Shown here one piece after another: positions 52,961 through 61,584 of a stretch of DNA of 64,000 nucleotides (positions within the stretch are counted from its first letter, which is position 1; each line of letters starts with the position of its first letter). Position numbers and translations under genes: made by a program. This stretch comes from Oscillospiraceae bacterium (GTDB lineage Bacteria; Bacillota; Clostridia; Oscillospirales; Acutalibacteraceae), in the NCBI GenBank assembly GCA_910574995.1, contig CAJTCS010000005.1, forward strand, positions 1 through 64,000, written 5' to 3'. Under the pieces are notes generated by a model. The model searched no databases, was not told the DNA's origin, and saw nothing but the letters and a program-made list of their open reading frames with translations.

Positions 52961-52983
52961 AACCACTCGCCTTGCGAGTGGTT
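52961..52983. repeat. short perfect hairpin, probable IS200 end
   Basis: AACCACTCGC CTT GCGAGTGGTT followed by TT. Compact imperfect or perfect hairpins mark the ends of IS200/IS605 elements; it could also act as a plus-strand terminator. Confidence 0.5.
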
Positions 52984-53008
52984 TTCTGATTACAATAAAA
53001 CGCCCGGC

Positions 53009-53036
53009 TTGACATTGCCGGAGCGTATGCTATAAT
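53009..53036 (+). promoter_or_regulatory. strong promoter of the antisense RNA
   Basis: TTGACA (53009-53014), 16-base spacer, TATAAT (53031-53036). Both hexamers are perfect. It fires toward the 3' end of the hydrophobic-peptide gene on the other strand. Confidence 0.8.
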
Positions 53037-53042
53037 AAATAT

Positions 53043-53135
53043 AAAGAGGGCGTTGCTACATGGCGGTCAGCCCCTAACTAACACAAATGTCTATGTTAGC
53101 CGTTCGGGTACCAGCCGAGCGGCTAACACGCTTTT
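53043..53135 (+). ncRNA. candidate antitoxin RNA, antisense to the small hydrophobic peptide mRNA
   Basis: About 90 bases from the predicted start of transcription to a perfect 9-bp hairpin (TGTTAGCCG / CGGCTAACA, 53094-53128) followed by CGCTTTT. It contains no open frame longer than five codons. It overlaps the end of the peptide gene on the minus strand. Its 5' part (AGAGGGCGTTGCTACAT-GGCGGTCAGC) resembles the 5' leader of the facing mRNA (AGAGGACGTTGCTGCAT…GGCGGTTAGC). Strong promoter, hairpin end and convergent overlap are the plan of type I antitoxins. Confidence 0.6.
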
Positions 53136-53221
53136 ATGGGTGCTATGTAGGCTAGCAGCAAAGCTACTATTGCCAACACCAGCACGAACCGCAGGGCTTT
53201 CGCCCAACGAGAACTTCCCAT
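53123..53221 (-). CDS. 32-residue hydrophobic peptide, candidate type I toxin
   Basis: An ATG at 53221 behind a perfect AAGGAGGGAGG site encodes MGSSRWAKALRF, a membrane span VLVLAIVALLLAYIA and a short PIKAC tail. A basic N-terminus with one helix across the membrane is the hallmark of type I toxins, which depolarise the membrane when over-made. The mRNA starts from a consensus promoter (53347-53374), has a leader of about 120 bases with a second unused ribosome-like site (AGGAGGTGAT near 53262-53275), and ends in the hairpin shared with the antisense RNA. No homologue is claimed. Confidence 0.6.
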   Translation of the reverse strand: MGSSRWAKALRFVLVLAIVALLLAYIAPIKAC

Positions 53222-53346
53222 CAGCGTCACCTCCCTCCTTGTTGAAAGTAGGGAAAGTGTATCACCTCCTCTCTATGAGGAAGTGAGCTAACCGCCTTTT
53301 ATGCAGCAACGTCCTCTTGCCTGGCACATTGTGCCGGGCACTTTTT

Positions 53347-53374
53347 ATTATAGCAGGCTGTCGGTTTTTGTCAA
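53347..53374 (-). promoter_or_regulatory. strong promoter of the hydrophobic-peptide mRNA
   Basis: Minus strand: TTGACA (53369-53374), 16-base spacer, TATAAT (53347-53352). It has the same hexamers and spacing as the facing promoter at 53009. It lies directly after the small gene ending at 53380. Confidence 0.8.
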
Positions 53375-53379
53375 TTCCT

Positions 53380-53706
53380 TTAAGACTCTTCCTGCACGGA
53401 GCCGTCCGGCGTTTCGGACTTGGAAAGGGAAAGGCTTATTTGCTTGTCGCCGGTGGGCAGCAGGCGCTGGGAAAGGAAGTTTATTTTACTGTACCCGGCG
53501 GCCTCCAGGCAGGGCTTTTCGCCCAGCAGCACCTGGATGTTGTCCAGCGCGCCCTCTTCCTGTAAAAGCCCCAGGTACCAGGCCAGAGGGTGGGCCGCGG
53601 GCGTGGCTTCCATCCGCAGGGTCAGGCCCAGGGAATCCAGGCCGTAGACCTCCTCCACGGCGGTGGCGGTAAACGTCTTGCAGGTAGCTAATTTCACTGT
53701 AAACAT
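53380..53706 (-). CDS. unknown small protein
   Basis: A 108-residue soluble protein beginning MFTVKLATCKTFTATAVEEVYG, with later LTLRMEATPAAHPLAWYLGLLQEEGALDNIQVLL. It is mixed alpha/beta by pattern with no known motif. It starts one base after the stop of the 70-residue gene, so it is the last gene of a tightly packed three-gene operon. The composition is host-like (GC-rich), unlike the accessory region to its left. Confidence 0.6.
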   Translation of the reverse strand: MFTVKLATCKTFTATAVEEVYGLDSLGLTLRMEATPAAHPLAWYLGLLQEEGALDNIQVLLGEKPCLEAAGYSKINFLSQRLLPTGDKQISLSLSKSETPDGSVQEES

Positions 53707-53919
53707 TTAAAATTCCTCCAATCGTTTCAGGTTCTGCCATTCTTCTTTTGGGATGATTTCCAGCGCCCATTCCTCCGGGACGTGGATGGTAAAGCGCTTG
53801 CCCATCCCCCGGGCCCTGTAAAACCTATTCCAATAATAAGCATTGGCCAGGGCACGGGCCTTGTGCATTACGCAGATAAAAGTGGCCCGCTTATTTACGT
53901 GTACGCCGAGATTAGGCAT
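53707..53919 (-). CDS. unknown small basic protein
   Basis: A 70-residue protein (MPNLGVHVNKRATFICVMHKARALANAYYWNRFYRARGMGK…) rich in Arg/Tyr/Trp, with an acidic C-terminus (WALEIIPKEEWQNLKRLEEF). Its ATG overlaps the stop of the gene before it (ATGCCTAA), so it is translationally coupled. No domain is recognised. Confidence 0.6.
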   Translation of the reverse strand: MPNLGVHVNKRATFICVMHKARALANAYYWNRFYRARGMGKRFTIHVPEEWALEIIPKEEWQNLKRLEEF

Positions 53920-54085
53920 GCATCAACGCCTCCTTGCTGGCTTTGCTCTGGTCCTCCAGCAGTTCTTTTTGCAGCTTCTGGTAATGGACGTCGCCATCGC
54001 CGCCCCGCACAAAGTGGTTGATATTCTTGGTATAGCGCAGGAAGTCGCCCGAGACAATACGGTGGGCTTGTTTGTTTTGATCCAT
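53912..54085 (-). CDS. unknown 57-residue protein
   Basis: Short frame MDQNKQAHRIVSGDFLRYTK…HFVRGGDGDVHYQKLQKELLEDQSKASKEALMHA, charged and mostly helical. Its last codons overlap the start of the 70-residue gene, which supports it as real. The ribosome site is weak (AAGG close to ATG). It is the first gene of the small operon. Confidence 0.5.
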   Translation of the reverse strand: MDQNKQAHRIVSGDFLRYTKNINHFVRGGDGDVHYQKLQKELLEDQSKASKEALMHA

Positions 54086-54106
54086 TGCCTTACAGGATAG
54101 GCAAAG

Positions 54107-54146
54107 AAAAAAGATCCGCAGCCTACGTAAAAGCTTCGGATCTTTT
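54107..54146 (-). terminator. terminator of the phosphorelay operon
   Basis: Minus strand: AAAAGATCCG … CGGATCTTTTTT, 60 bases after the last kinase gene. Confidence 0.8.
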
Positions 54147-54206
54147 CATCCTTTATGGCTTTGTTATCTATGCGCATTTGCGCCACATGGCGTCCAACAG
54201 GCCGCC

Positions 54207-56918
54207 TTACTGCGCCTCTACCTGCTCTGGGACATGGAAAAAAGAAACGGCCGCATCATCTTTCCTCATGAATAATAGGCCGAAGGAACCTGGCCCACAG
54301 TTGCTTGCGATGGCCGAAGAGGCTTTTTGCAGATAGACCCGGTCAAACCGGCAGTACTGCTGCACCAGGCTTTGGATATATTGCAGCTTCTTTTCATCCA
54401 TCCCCGAGTAAGTGATGAACAGGATGCGCCGGTCAATATTCCGGGTGTCCATCAGCGCCTGCCTGACATAGCTTTTTGCCATGCGGTAAAAATTACCCAT
54501 CTTCATGCCCTGGACGACCATCTTGCTTCTTTTCAGCACAAGCACTGGATGCAGCAGAAGCGAATCACAGAGGATCTGTACTTTCTTTGAAATCCGCCCA
54601 GCCTGACGGAGCATGCTGGTATCGTTGATAATAAAAGCAGAGGAGATAAACCGTTTCATCCGCTTTACCGTCTCTACAATCTCCTCCTTGCCGGCATGGC
54701 GCTCTGCCATATAGGCCGCGCACAGCACAATCAGCCCCATGCTGCTGGACAGGTGGCCGGAATCGACCACGGTAACATTTTCAAAGGATTTTGCCGCCTC
54801 GCAGGCATTTTCATACCCCATGCTGACATGCTTCGCCATTGTGATGTGGATTACATTCTGGGCCTCTGTCAGCTTCTCCGCAAAAAACCGTTCATAATCT
54901 TCCACCTCTGGCGCCTGGGAATACCCCTTCCGGCCCTCGGCGATATGCATCAGCAGTTCATCCGGCTTCAGCTCCTGCTCATCCAAGAAGCGCCCGTCGT
55001 CTGTACAGACATAGTAAGGGCATACGGGGATGCCGAATTTCTTCCGAAGGGACCCTGGCAGGTCGCACACGCTGTCTGTTGTGACCAGGATGGAGCGCCG
55101 TTTTTCTTGTTCGAAAATCAATATATCCTTTTCGATGTCCGCCTGGCTTACCTCCTCGTTCAGCTGTACCAGCTCTTTTGGCAAGACGCTGAGCACGGCT
55201 GCCTCCAGCAGCGCCCCGCTGACCGGCTTGGCCAGATACCCACTGAACCCTTCCTTCCGGTATAAGAGTTGGTTGTCGCTGCCCGCATTGGCTGTCAAGG
55301 CCACCACAGGCACGTTCTGGCACAAGCCCACCGGCTGCGCCCGCAGGGCATGCAGGCACTCTATCCCGTCCATCTCTGGCATCATGTGGTCCATAAGGAT
55401 GCAGTCATACTGGTGGTTCTGGGTCAGCTTCAGGCATTCCGCGCCGCTTTTGGCCGTATCAATCTGGATTTTCGTCCCAGAAAGCAGCTTGCTTACCACC
55501 ATCAGGTTCATATCGTTGTCGTCCACGACAAGGATGTGGGCGTCCGGCGCCTCAAAGCTTTGCCGGTACGCCTCCCCCGCGTGGCTTTTGGCCCGGGAAG
55601 CCAGCGTAAAGGTTCCCAAATCCTTCTCGTCCACGATGTCCTGTTCCAGCATGACAATAAAGGTAGACCCCTTTGTATACACGCTGTTTACGCTGATCTC
55701 CCCTCCCATCATTTCCACCAGCTGCTGGACAATGCTTAGCCCCAGCCCGGTGCCCTCGATATAGCGGTTCTTTTCCTCGTCTACCCGCCGGAAGGCATTG
55801 AAAATATAGGGGATGTTCTCCTTCTTCACCCCCTGCCCGGTGTCCTCTACAGAATACCACACCCGCACCCGGTTGAGTGACAGGCGTTCGCACCGCACCG
55901 AAAGTGTGACCGACCCCTCGCTGGTATACTTCACCGCGTTGTTCAGCAGGTTTATCAGGATCTGCTTGATGCGCACCTCGTCCCCGCAAAGCATGCTGGG
56001 GATAGAGGGGTCTACATGGAGCTTGAACTCCAGGCCCTTTTCCCTGGCCTTTATCCATATCATATTGACGATCTCTGAAAAGAGCGCCCCTGTTTCATAC
56101 GAGACATTGACGATCTCCATCTTCCCCGATTTGATCTTGGACAGGTCCAGCGTATCGTTGATCAGCGTAAGCAGCAGCTTGCTGGCGCCCTGGATGTTCC
56201 GGGCGTTCTCCGCCACATCCTCTGGGACCTCCCCCCGCAGGATGATCTCATTAAGCCCGATGATGGTGTTAATGGGCGTGCGTATCTCATGGCTCATGCT
56301 GGAAAAAAAGTGGTTTTCCGCGCGGTTCAGCTCTTCAATCTCTTTCTTCTGCTGCTGGGAAAGCTTATTCTCCTCTTCATACATCTTGTTCAAAAACATC
56401 AACAGGATACTGACCAACAGCCCCACCATAATCACGGAAAAGGCCGAGTCAAAAAAAGAGGACTGCTGGGTGCTGCGCGCGGCAAGCTCGGGAAAGTAAA
56501 AGGCGGCGCCATAGCAAAGCAGCGTCTCCAGCATGCAAAGCCCGAAAAACACAATCATGCGCCTGCCCCGCAGGGTGATGCAGACATAGATGAAACAAAA
56601 GATGAACCACTCTGGCACCCCGCTGTAAAACCCGCCCGCTGTAAAAAAGCTGATGGGGAACAGTAAAAGCAGCAGCAGGGAAATGGCCGTGGCCCCGGTC
56701 TGGATACGCTCTTTTTTGATGCTGACCCGCACAATCATCCCTATGGCTACAAGGCTTACCGCCAGCGCCAGGATATTCCAAATACTCCTGCCCATGGGCA
56801 TAATCAACAGCAGCGCCGCCATGCAGATGACCGTTACGATACGGAACATGCGGTCATGCAGGCTGATTCTGTGGTCGTTGATAAGTGCAAACCATTTTTT
56901 TATCACGTGCTCTTCCAT
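54207..56918 (-). CDS. hybrid histidine kinase with receiver and C-terminal DegV domain
   Basis: About 903 residues. Six to seven membrane segments occupy residues 24-180. Then a coiled linker, HisKA with His210 (FFSSMSHEIRTPINTIIG) and HATPase (about 310-430; NLLNNAVKYTS, EDTGQGV, GTGLGLSIVQQL). A receiver follows at about 462-580 (VVDDND, Asp510 in DCILMDHMMPEMDG, KPVSG). Residues about 608-898 are a DegV-type lipid-binding domain: LVTTDSVCDLP, VTVVDSGHLSSSMG, INDTSMLRQAGRISK, LFITYSGMDEKKL. DegV proteins bind fatty acids. It is the last gene of the receiver/kinase/kinase operon. The start is uncertain: ATG 56918 is close to GGAAGG, with a TTG at 56939. Confidence 0.88.
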   Translation of the reverse strand: MEEHVIKKWFALINDHRISLHDRMFRIVTVICMAALLLIMPMGRSIWNILALAVSLVAIGMIVRVSIKKERIQTGATAISLLLLLLFPISFFTAGGFYSGVPEWFIFCFIYVCITLRGRRMIVFFGLCMLETLLCYGAAFYFPELAARSTQQSSFFDSAFSVIMVGLLVSILLMFLNKMYEEENKLSQQQKKEIEELNRAENHFFSSMSHEIRTPINTIIGLNEIILRGEVPEDVAENARNIQGASKLLLTLINDTLDLSKIKSGKMEIVNVSYETGALFSEIVNMIWIKAREKGLEFKLHVDPSIPSMLCGDEVRIKQILINLLNNAVKYTSEGSVTLSVRCERLSLNRVRVWYSVEDTGQGVKKENIPYIFNAFRRVDEEKNRYIEGTGLGLSIVQQLVEMMGGEISVNSVYTKGSTFIVMLEQDIVDEKDLGTFTLASRAKSHAGEAYRQSFEAPDAHILVVDDNDMNLMVVSKLLSGTKIQIDTAKSGAECLKLTQNHQYDCILMDHMMPEMDGIECLHALRAQPVGLCQNVPVVALTANAGSDNQLLYRKEGFSGYLAKPVSGALLEAAVLSVLPKELVQLNEEVSQADIEKDILIFEQEKRRSILVTTDSVCDLPGSLRKKFGIPVCPYYVCTDDGRFLDEQELKPDELLMHIAEGRKGYSQAPEVEDYERFFAEKLTEAQNVIHITMAKHVSMGYENACEAAKSFENVTVVDSGHLSSSMGLIVLCAAYMAERHAGKEEIVETVKRMKRFISSAFIINDTSMLRQAGRISKKVQILCDSLLLHPVLVLKRSKMVVQGMKMGNFYRMAKSYVRQALMDTRNIDRRILFITYSGMDEKKLQYIQSLVQQYCRFDRVYLQKASSAIASNCGPGSFGLLFMRKDDAAVSFFHVPEQVEAQ

Positions 56919-56954
56919 CCTTCCAACACGGTAATTCAACAGAGGGCGCCGGCG

Positions 56955-59501
56955 TTACACACCGGCAAGCTGCCCGCACAGCTCTTCGTGGGCGTGCAGC
57001 AGGGCCGCGTGGTGTTCGCGGATAAAATCCCCGTCGCCCGCTTTCCCCGCCAGCTCCAGCGCCTTTGCCTGGGCGGAAAACCCTTCCGCCCCGATCGTCA
57101 GGGAAGTGCTTTTCAACGCGTGGACCTTCACCGCGTATTCCGCCCAGTCTCCGCTTTCATATAGGGAAACGATCTCGTCCCGCTTCCCCTGGCCCTGGTC
57201 CCGGAACATCCGCAGCATTTCCCGGTAAAAATCCTGGTCCCCCGCGCAATAGTCCAGCCCCAGGTCCACATTGAAACCAGCCTGGGCCAGCGCCTCGAAG
57301 GGGGCCGCCCCACCCTCGGCTTCCGGCTGGGCTTCCGCCCCAGCCGCCGCGTTGGCTTTTACATCCCCCGCCTCTTCCGGCGCCGCCTCAACCGGGGAGA
57401 GCTCTTCTGCCTCTGCAGGGGCGCCCTTCCCCCCAGGCTTTGCGCTGTATTGGATGCGGCTTTTGGGCAGCACCTTCCGCAGCACACGTTCCAAGACGGT
57501 GCGTTCAATGGGCTTCGGGACAAATTCCGTAAAGCCTTCGCTGCGGAACATCTCCCTCGCGCCGCTTAACGTGTTGGCCGTCAGCGCGATCATCGGCAGG
57601 TTTTTATACTTGCCCCCCCGCAGCCCGCGGATCCGTTTCAGGGTTTCCACACCGTCAAAGCCTGGCATCATGTGGTCAAGAAAAACAATGTCATACACCG
57701 TGCTTTCACACCGGGCTATGGCCTCCCGGCCGCTTAGGCAGGTGTCCACCTCAATCCCATAGCTGCCCAGCACACCCTTGGCTACCACCAGGTTCATCTC
57801 TTCATCGTCCACCGTCAAAGCCCGCACGCCTACGCAGGTAAAGGGCTTGCGGCCCGCGGCCTGGTCCTCTGCAAAGCCCCGCTCGCCCAGTTCCCCGTTA
57901 AGCAGGTTTGCCACAGAAAGGGCGGAAAAGGGCTTATGTATCACCAGCAGCTTACTTCCGCTGTCCAAAACAAACTCCCGCTCTGCTATTACGATGACCC
58001 GCAGGGTCCCCGCCAGCTCTTCATAATAGGCGGGGTTCTCTTCATATTCCGGCTGGGCGATAAACACATGGGTTAAGGGCTGGCTACGCTGCAGCCGCAG
58101 CAGGCCCTCGAAATTATGGGCCTGATATCCCCGTATCGTAAACCCTTCCATCAGCCTCAAGATCAGCCCGTCGTAATAGTCCCGCACCTCGTCCCGCGTA
58201 TATTTTTCCGGCTTAAAATAGCAAGCGATGCATAGGTTCTCCGGATGGGCCAGCACGATGCAGGGGCGCGGATCTGCCACGCCCTGCGGGATCACAATGT
58301 GGGCATGCAGGCCCTCCTTGTCCTTGCTGTCAAAATGGATAAAACCGCCCATGGCAATCAAAAGCCCCCGGGCAATGGGAAGCCCCAGGCCCAGGCCGCC
58401 CGCAAAGCGGTTGCTCCCGCTGTCGGCCTGGTAGAAATCGTCGTACATTTTGACCAGCTGGGCGTCTGTCATGCCAATGCCCGTATCACGGATATCTATG
58501 ACCAGGTTGATGCCGTAGCCTTCCTGCCGGTACCCGATACGGATATTTACGCCGCCCTCTTCTGTAAACTTGACAGAGTTTTCCACCAAAATCTTAAGCA
58601 CATGGGAAATTTTCTCCGCATCCCCAATGAGCACGGCCGGCGTCTTGGGGTCAATGTCAAACACCAACTCTAAATGCTGCCGGTTGGTCTGCAGGGCAGT
58701 GGACGTGATCACGTCGTTGAGCACGGAGGTGATCATGTACTCTTCCCGCGCCGGGGTCAGCGTGCCGGCCACAATCTCCGTATAGTCCATCATGTTGCTG
58801 ATCTGGCTGGAAAGGCGCTTCCCCGCTATTCGAATGGAGTTCATATCCGCGCGCACATCCGCGGGAAGGGATTTCCCCAGCGCCACGTCGCTGATGCCGA
58901 TGACCATATTGATAGGGGTGCGCAGCTCGTGGGAGACATTGGACAAAAAGACGGCATTCTGTTTCCCCACCGTCTGCAGCTCTTCGAATAAGCGTTCATA
59001 CCACTGCCGCTGGAGGTTGCGCTTGTTGATCCAATACCGGGCCAGCACCGTCCCCCAAAAGACCACCGTTGCGCCAAGCCCCAGGCGCAGCAGTTCCTGG
59101 GCCGTCATAGCAGGGGTAATCGTGCGCAGGACCAGGACGTGGTACAGCAGCGCCACTATATATAGGGAAACCATCACATACAAAATCCATTTCTTATTCA
59201 GCGTGAACAGGGAGAAGACCAAGATCCCTGCCATGGCGGGGATATCGAAAAGGCTGGTCTCATGCACGCAATAGAAAAAGAATTCCAGCAGCAGCAGCCC
59301 GGCGCACAGGCTTTCGTACAGCGTGGCCGGGCCAATCCTGGCAATGTGCAGGACCCACACGCCAAGGCACCCCGCCACCACCAACGGGAGGATCCATAGC
59401 TCCCAGGCCATAATTATAGTAACCAAGGCCAGCATGCTGCTGAAAATCGTGGTGATGACAGCCAGCAGCAAATGTTTGCCTGTTTGCTCCTCCACCCTCA
59501 T
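56955..59501 (-). CDS. hybrid histidine kinase with receiver and HPt domain
   Basis: An 848-residue membrane phosphorelay protein. Five to six membrane segments (about 10-155), HisKA with His191 (FLSNVSHELRTPINMVIG), HATPase (about 290-405; RDTGIGM, GGLGLGLPIARG), a degenerate receiver-like part (about 410-530), a true receiver (about 560-680; LTVDDEEMN, IVFLDHMMPGFDG, KPIERT), an Ala/Glu/Pro linker (about 695-745) and a C-terminal HPt (about 750-845) with the phosphoacceptor His in VHALKSTSLTIGA. Its ATG overlaps the stop of the receiver gene before it (ATGA). Together the operon can run a full multistep phosphorelay. Confidence 0.92.
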   Translation of the reverse strand: MRVEEQTGKHLLLAVITTIFSSMLALVTIIMAWELWILPLVVAGCLGVWVLHIARIGPATLYESLCAGLLLLEFFFYCVHETSLFDIPAMAGILVFSLFTLNKKWILYVMVSLYIVALLYHVLVLRTITPAMTAQELLRLGLGATVVFWGTVLARYWINKRNLQRQWYERLFEELQTVGKQNAVFLSNVSHELRTPINMVIGISDVALGKSLPADVRADMNSIRIAGKRLSSQISNMMDYTEIVAGTLTPAREEYMITSVLNDVITSTALQTNRQHLELVFDIDPKTPAVLIGDAEKISHVLKILVENSVKFTEEGGVNIRIGYRQEGYGINLVIDIRDTGIGMTDAQLVKMYDDFYQADSGSNRFAGGLGLGLPIARGLLIAMGGFIHFDSKDKEGLHAHIVIPQGVADPRPCIVLAHPENLCIACYFKPEKYTRDEVRDYYDGLILRLMEGFTIRGYQAHNFEGLLRLQRSQPLTHVFIAQPEYEENPAYYEELAGTLRVIVIAEREFVLDSGSKLLVIHKPFSALSVANLLNGELGERGFAEDQAAGRKPFTCVGVRALTVDDEEMNLVVAKGVLGSYGIEVDTCLSGREAIARCESTVYDIVFLDHMMPGFDGVETLKRIRGLRGGKYKNLPMIALTANTLSGAREMFRSEGFTEFVPKPIERTVLERVLRKVLPKSRIQYSAKPGGKGAPAEAEELSPVEAAPEEAGDVKANAAAGAEAQPEAEGGAAPFEALAQAGFNVDLGLDYCAGDQDFYREMLRMFRDQGQGKRDEIVSLYESGDWAEYAVKVHALKSTSLTIGAEGFSAQAKALELAGKAGDGDFIREHHAALLHAHEELCGQLAGV

Positions 59502-59860
59502 TGCTTTGCAAGCTCCTGCGCAACCCGCCTTAACAATTCTTGCGGCAGGAAAGGCTTTTTCAGGTAATTGACCGCGCCCAGCTTGATGGCGCTGACCACA
59601 TCGTCTTCCAGCCCCGAGGCCGTTAAAAAAATAACCGGTATCTCACCGACCAATTCCTTCATCCGCCTAAAGGTCACAAAGCCGTTCATCTTGGGCATTT
59701 CGATATCAAGCAAAACCAAATCTACCTTCTCTTGGTTCAGTACGTGCAGCGCCTCCATCCCGGAATTTGCCAGAAGGACGTCATAATCCTTCTTCAGGAT
59801 GATCCTTGACCTTGTCAAGTTCATTTCGTCGTCATCTACCACTAGTATGCGTTTCTGCAT
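59498..59860 (-). CDS. single-domain response regulator (CheY-like)
   Basis: A 120-residue stand-alone receiver: acidic pair VVDDDE (8-13), phosphoacceptor Asp52 (LVLLDIEMPKMNG), switch Thr in FLTASG and Lys in LKKPFLP. There is no output domain, so it passes phosphate to or from the two kinases encoded next. AAGGAGG precedes the ATG at 59860; the longer frame from 59905 is rejected. It is the first gene of the operon. Confidence 0.93.
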   Translation of the reverse strand: MQKRILVVDDDEMNLTRSRIILKKDYDVLLANSGMEALHVLNQEKVDLVLLDIEMPKMNGFVTFRRMKELVGEIPVIFLTASGLEDDVVSAIKLGAVNYLKKPFLPQELLRRVAQELAKQ

Positions 59861-60070
59861 GCTATTTGCCTCCTTATTCTCGTTGCCGGGTAAACCCCAG
59901 TCCATACATATGTTTATTATAATATAAGAAGCGTAAAAAAATCAAGCCTGTATTTGCGCTGGGAAGGGCTGGTTTGCACATTTCCCCGCCCTTGTCTGTA
60001 AATTTTCTTTTGCCATGTGCAGGGCCATCCTGTAACCGGCGTTATGGGGCGTGGCGCAAAAGGGGCACAA

Positions 60071-60098
60071 AAAGAAAAAGGCCCCAAAAGGGGCCCTT
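60071..60098 (-). terminator. terminator of the small lipoprotein gene
   Basis: Minus strand: AAGGGCCCC TTTT GGGGCC followed by TTTTTCTTTTT. Confidence 0.8.
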
Positions 60099-60115
60099 CA
60101 TATGGGTCTTCCGGT

Positions 60116-60262
60116 TTATTCGGCGGCTGCGGAGGAAGCCGGGGCGGAGGCCGCGCCCCCTGTGGAAGAGGCCGGGGCGCTGGAGGGCTTCTCCTCCTGG
60201 CTGCAAGCGGCCATCGTCAGGGCCATTAACAGGGCACAAACAGCTAATACGATTTTTTTCAT
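60116..60262 (-). CDS. small lipoprotein
   Basis: A 48-residue product: signal peptide MKKIVLAVCALLMALTM, lipobox MAAC with the acylated Cys at about residue 20, and a short Ser/Ala/Pro-rich mature part (SQEEKPSSAPASSTGG…). GAGGAC precedes the ATG, and a strong terminator follows. Such short lipid-anchored peptides may be precursors of signal peptides or membrane anchors; the role is unknown. Confidence 0.7.
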   Translation of the reverse strand: MKKIVLAVCALLMALTMAACSQEEKPSSAPASSTGGAASAPASSAAAE

Positions 60263-60461
60263 TTTCGTTGTCCTCTTTTCTTTCAAAGTTTGTTTTGGGC
60301 CTGTAGCCAGGCTCCCTTATCCATACGCAGTATAACCCCCGGATATTACCAAAACCTGGAGGAGTCCCTCACAGATTCCTTAAAAAACCTTACAGGAATA
60401 TGACGCGCCTTTCTAATTTATTACATCCCCTTGCTGGGATGATTTTTTTGTGGGAGATCCC

Positions 60462-60490
60462 TTGACAAAGCCCGGACTTGATATTATAAT
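60462..60490 (+). promoter_or_regulatory. promoter of the SPFH gene
   Basis: TTGACA (60462-60467), 17-base spacer, TATAAT (60485-60490): perfect sigma-A consensus, 37 bases ahead of the start. Confidence 0.9.
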
Positions 60491-60526
60491 GATATCAACA
60501 TGAAATCTGAAAGGGGAATGTTTCGT

Positions 60527-61522
60527 ATGGATGGGAAAGAGAGCATCGTAAACCGCTATAGGGAAAAGGAGGCCAAATGCCACAGCGGCTTTGGCGCGCT
60601 GGTGTTTATCCTGGCGGCGTTCGCGGCCTGCGTGCTGGCCATCGTCTTTGGCGGCATCTGCATCGAGTCTTATAATGTGGCCCTGGGCGTGGCGTTGCTG
60701 GTGGCGGGCGTCCTGGCCCTTGTGGCGGACTGTATCTGTATCGCAGGCTTCAAGGTGCTGAACCCCAACGAAGCCGCCGTGCTGACCCTGTTCGGCAAGT
60801 ATTACGGCACCATCAAGAAGGACGGGTTCTACTGGGTAAACCCCTTCTGCGCCTGCATCAACCCCGGCAGCGGCCGCACTGTGGCCACCAATTCCAACGG
60901 CGGCATCACCGTAAGCGGCGGCGGAGGCGGGAAAATCAGCCTGAAAACCATGACCCTGAACAACGAAAAGCAGACCGTCAACGACGAGCGGGGCAACCCC
61001 ATCGTCATCGATACCGTGGTCATCTGGAGGGTGGTGGACACCACCAAGGCTGTGTTCAACGTGCAGAACTACCGCACGTTCCTGTCCATCCAGTGCGATT
61101 CCGCTACGCGGAACATTGCCCGCAAATACCCCTATGACCTGATGGAAGACAACGATGTGGCGGAAAAGACCCTGCGGGGCAGCAGCCAGGAGATTGCGGA
61201 CATGATGCGCACCGACCTGCAAGAGCGGGTGCGGGACGCGGGCCTGGAGATTTTAGAGGTGCGCATACGCCAGTTAAGCTACGCCCCAGAGATTGCGGCG
61301 GCCATGTTGCAAAGGCAGCAAGCCGAGGCTGTGGTGGCGGCCCGGAAGAAGATTGTCGAAGGGGCTGTGGGCATGGTGGAAATGGCGCTGGAGCAGCTGA
61401 AGGAAGACGGCGTGGTAAGCCTGGACGAAGAGCGCAAGGCTGCCATGGTCTCCAACCTGCTGGTGGTGCTGTGTGGCAGCAAAGACGCCCAGCCCATCGT
61501 CAACAGCGGCTCCATCTATTAA
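60527..61522 (+). CDS. SPFH/band-7 domain membrane protein
   Basis: A 331-residue stomatin/flotillin-like protein. Two N-terminal membrane segments (about 22-45 and 52-75) are followed by the band-7 domain (about 78-285): VLNPNEAAVLTLFGKYYGTIKKDGFYWVNP, IDTVVIWRVVDTTKAVFNV, then LQERVRDAGLEILEVRIRQLSYAPEIAAAMLQRQQAEA. Such proteins form oligomeric rings that order membrane microdomains. ATG 60527 is correctly spaced from AAAGGGG; two earlier ATGs are not. It is followed by two hairpins and a small DNA-binding protein gene. Confidence 0.92.
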   Translation: MDGKESIVNRYREKEAKCHSGFGALVFILAAFAACVLAIVFGGICIESYNVALGVALLVAGVLALVADCICIAGFKVLNPNEAAVLTLFGKYYGTIKKDGFYWVNPFCACINPGSGRTVATNSNGGITVSGGGGGKISLKTMTLNNEKQTVNDERGNPIVIDTVVIWRVVDTTKAVFNVQNYRTFLSIQCDSATRNIARKYPYDLMEDNDVAEKTLRGSSQEIADMMRTDLQERVRDAGLEILEVRIRQLSYAPEIAAAMLQRQQAEAVVAARKKIVEGAVGMVEMALEQLKEDGVVSLDEERKAAMVSNLLVVLCGSKDAQPIVNSGSIY

Positions 61523-61584
61523 ACCTATTACCATGGCCCGCCCCATATGCCCTCTATAAAAACCGCTTGTGGATAGATGCCCAT

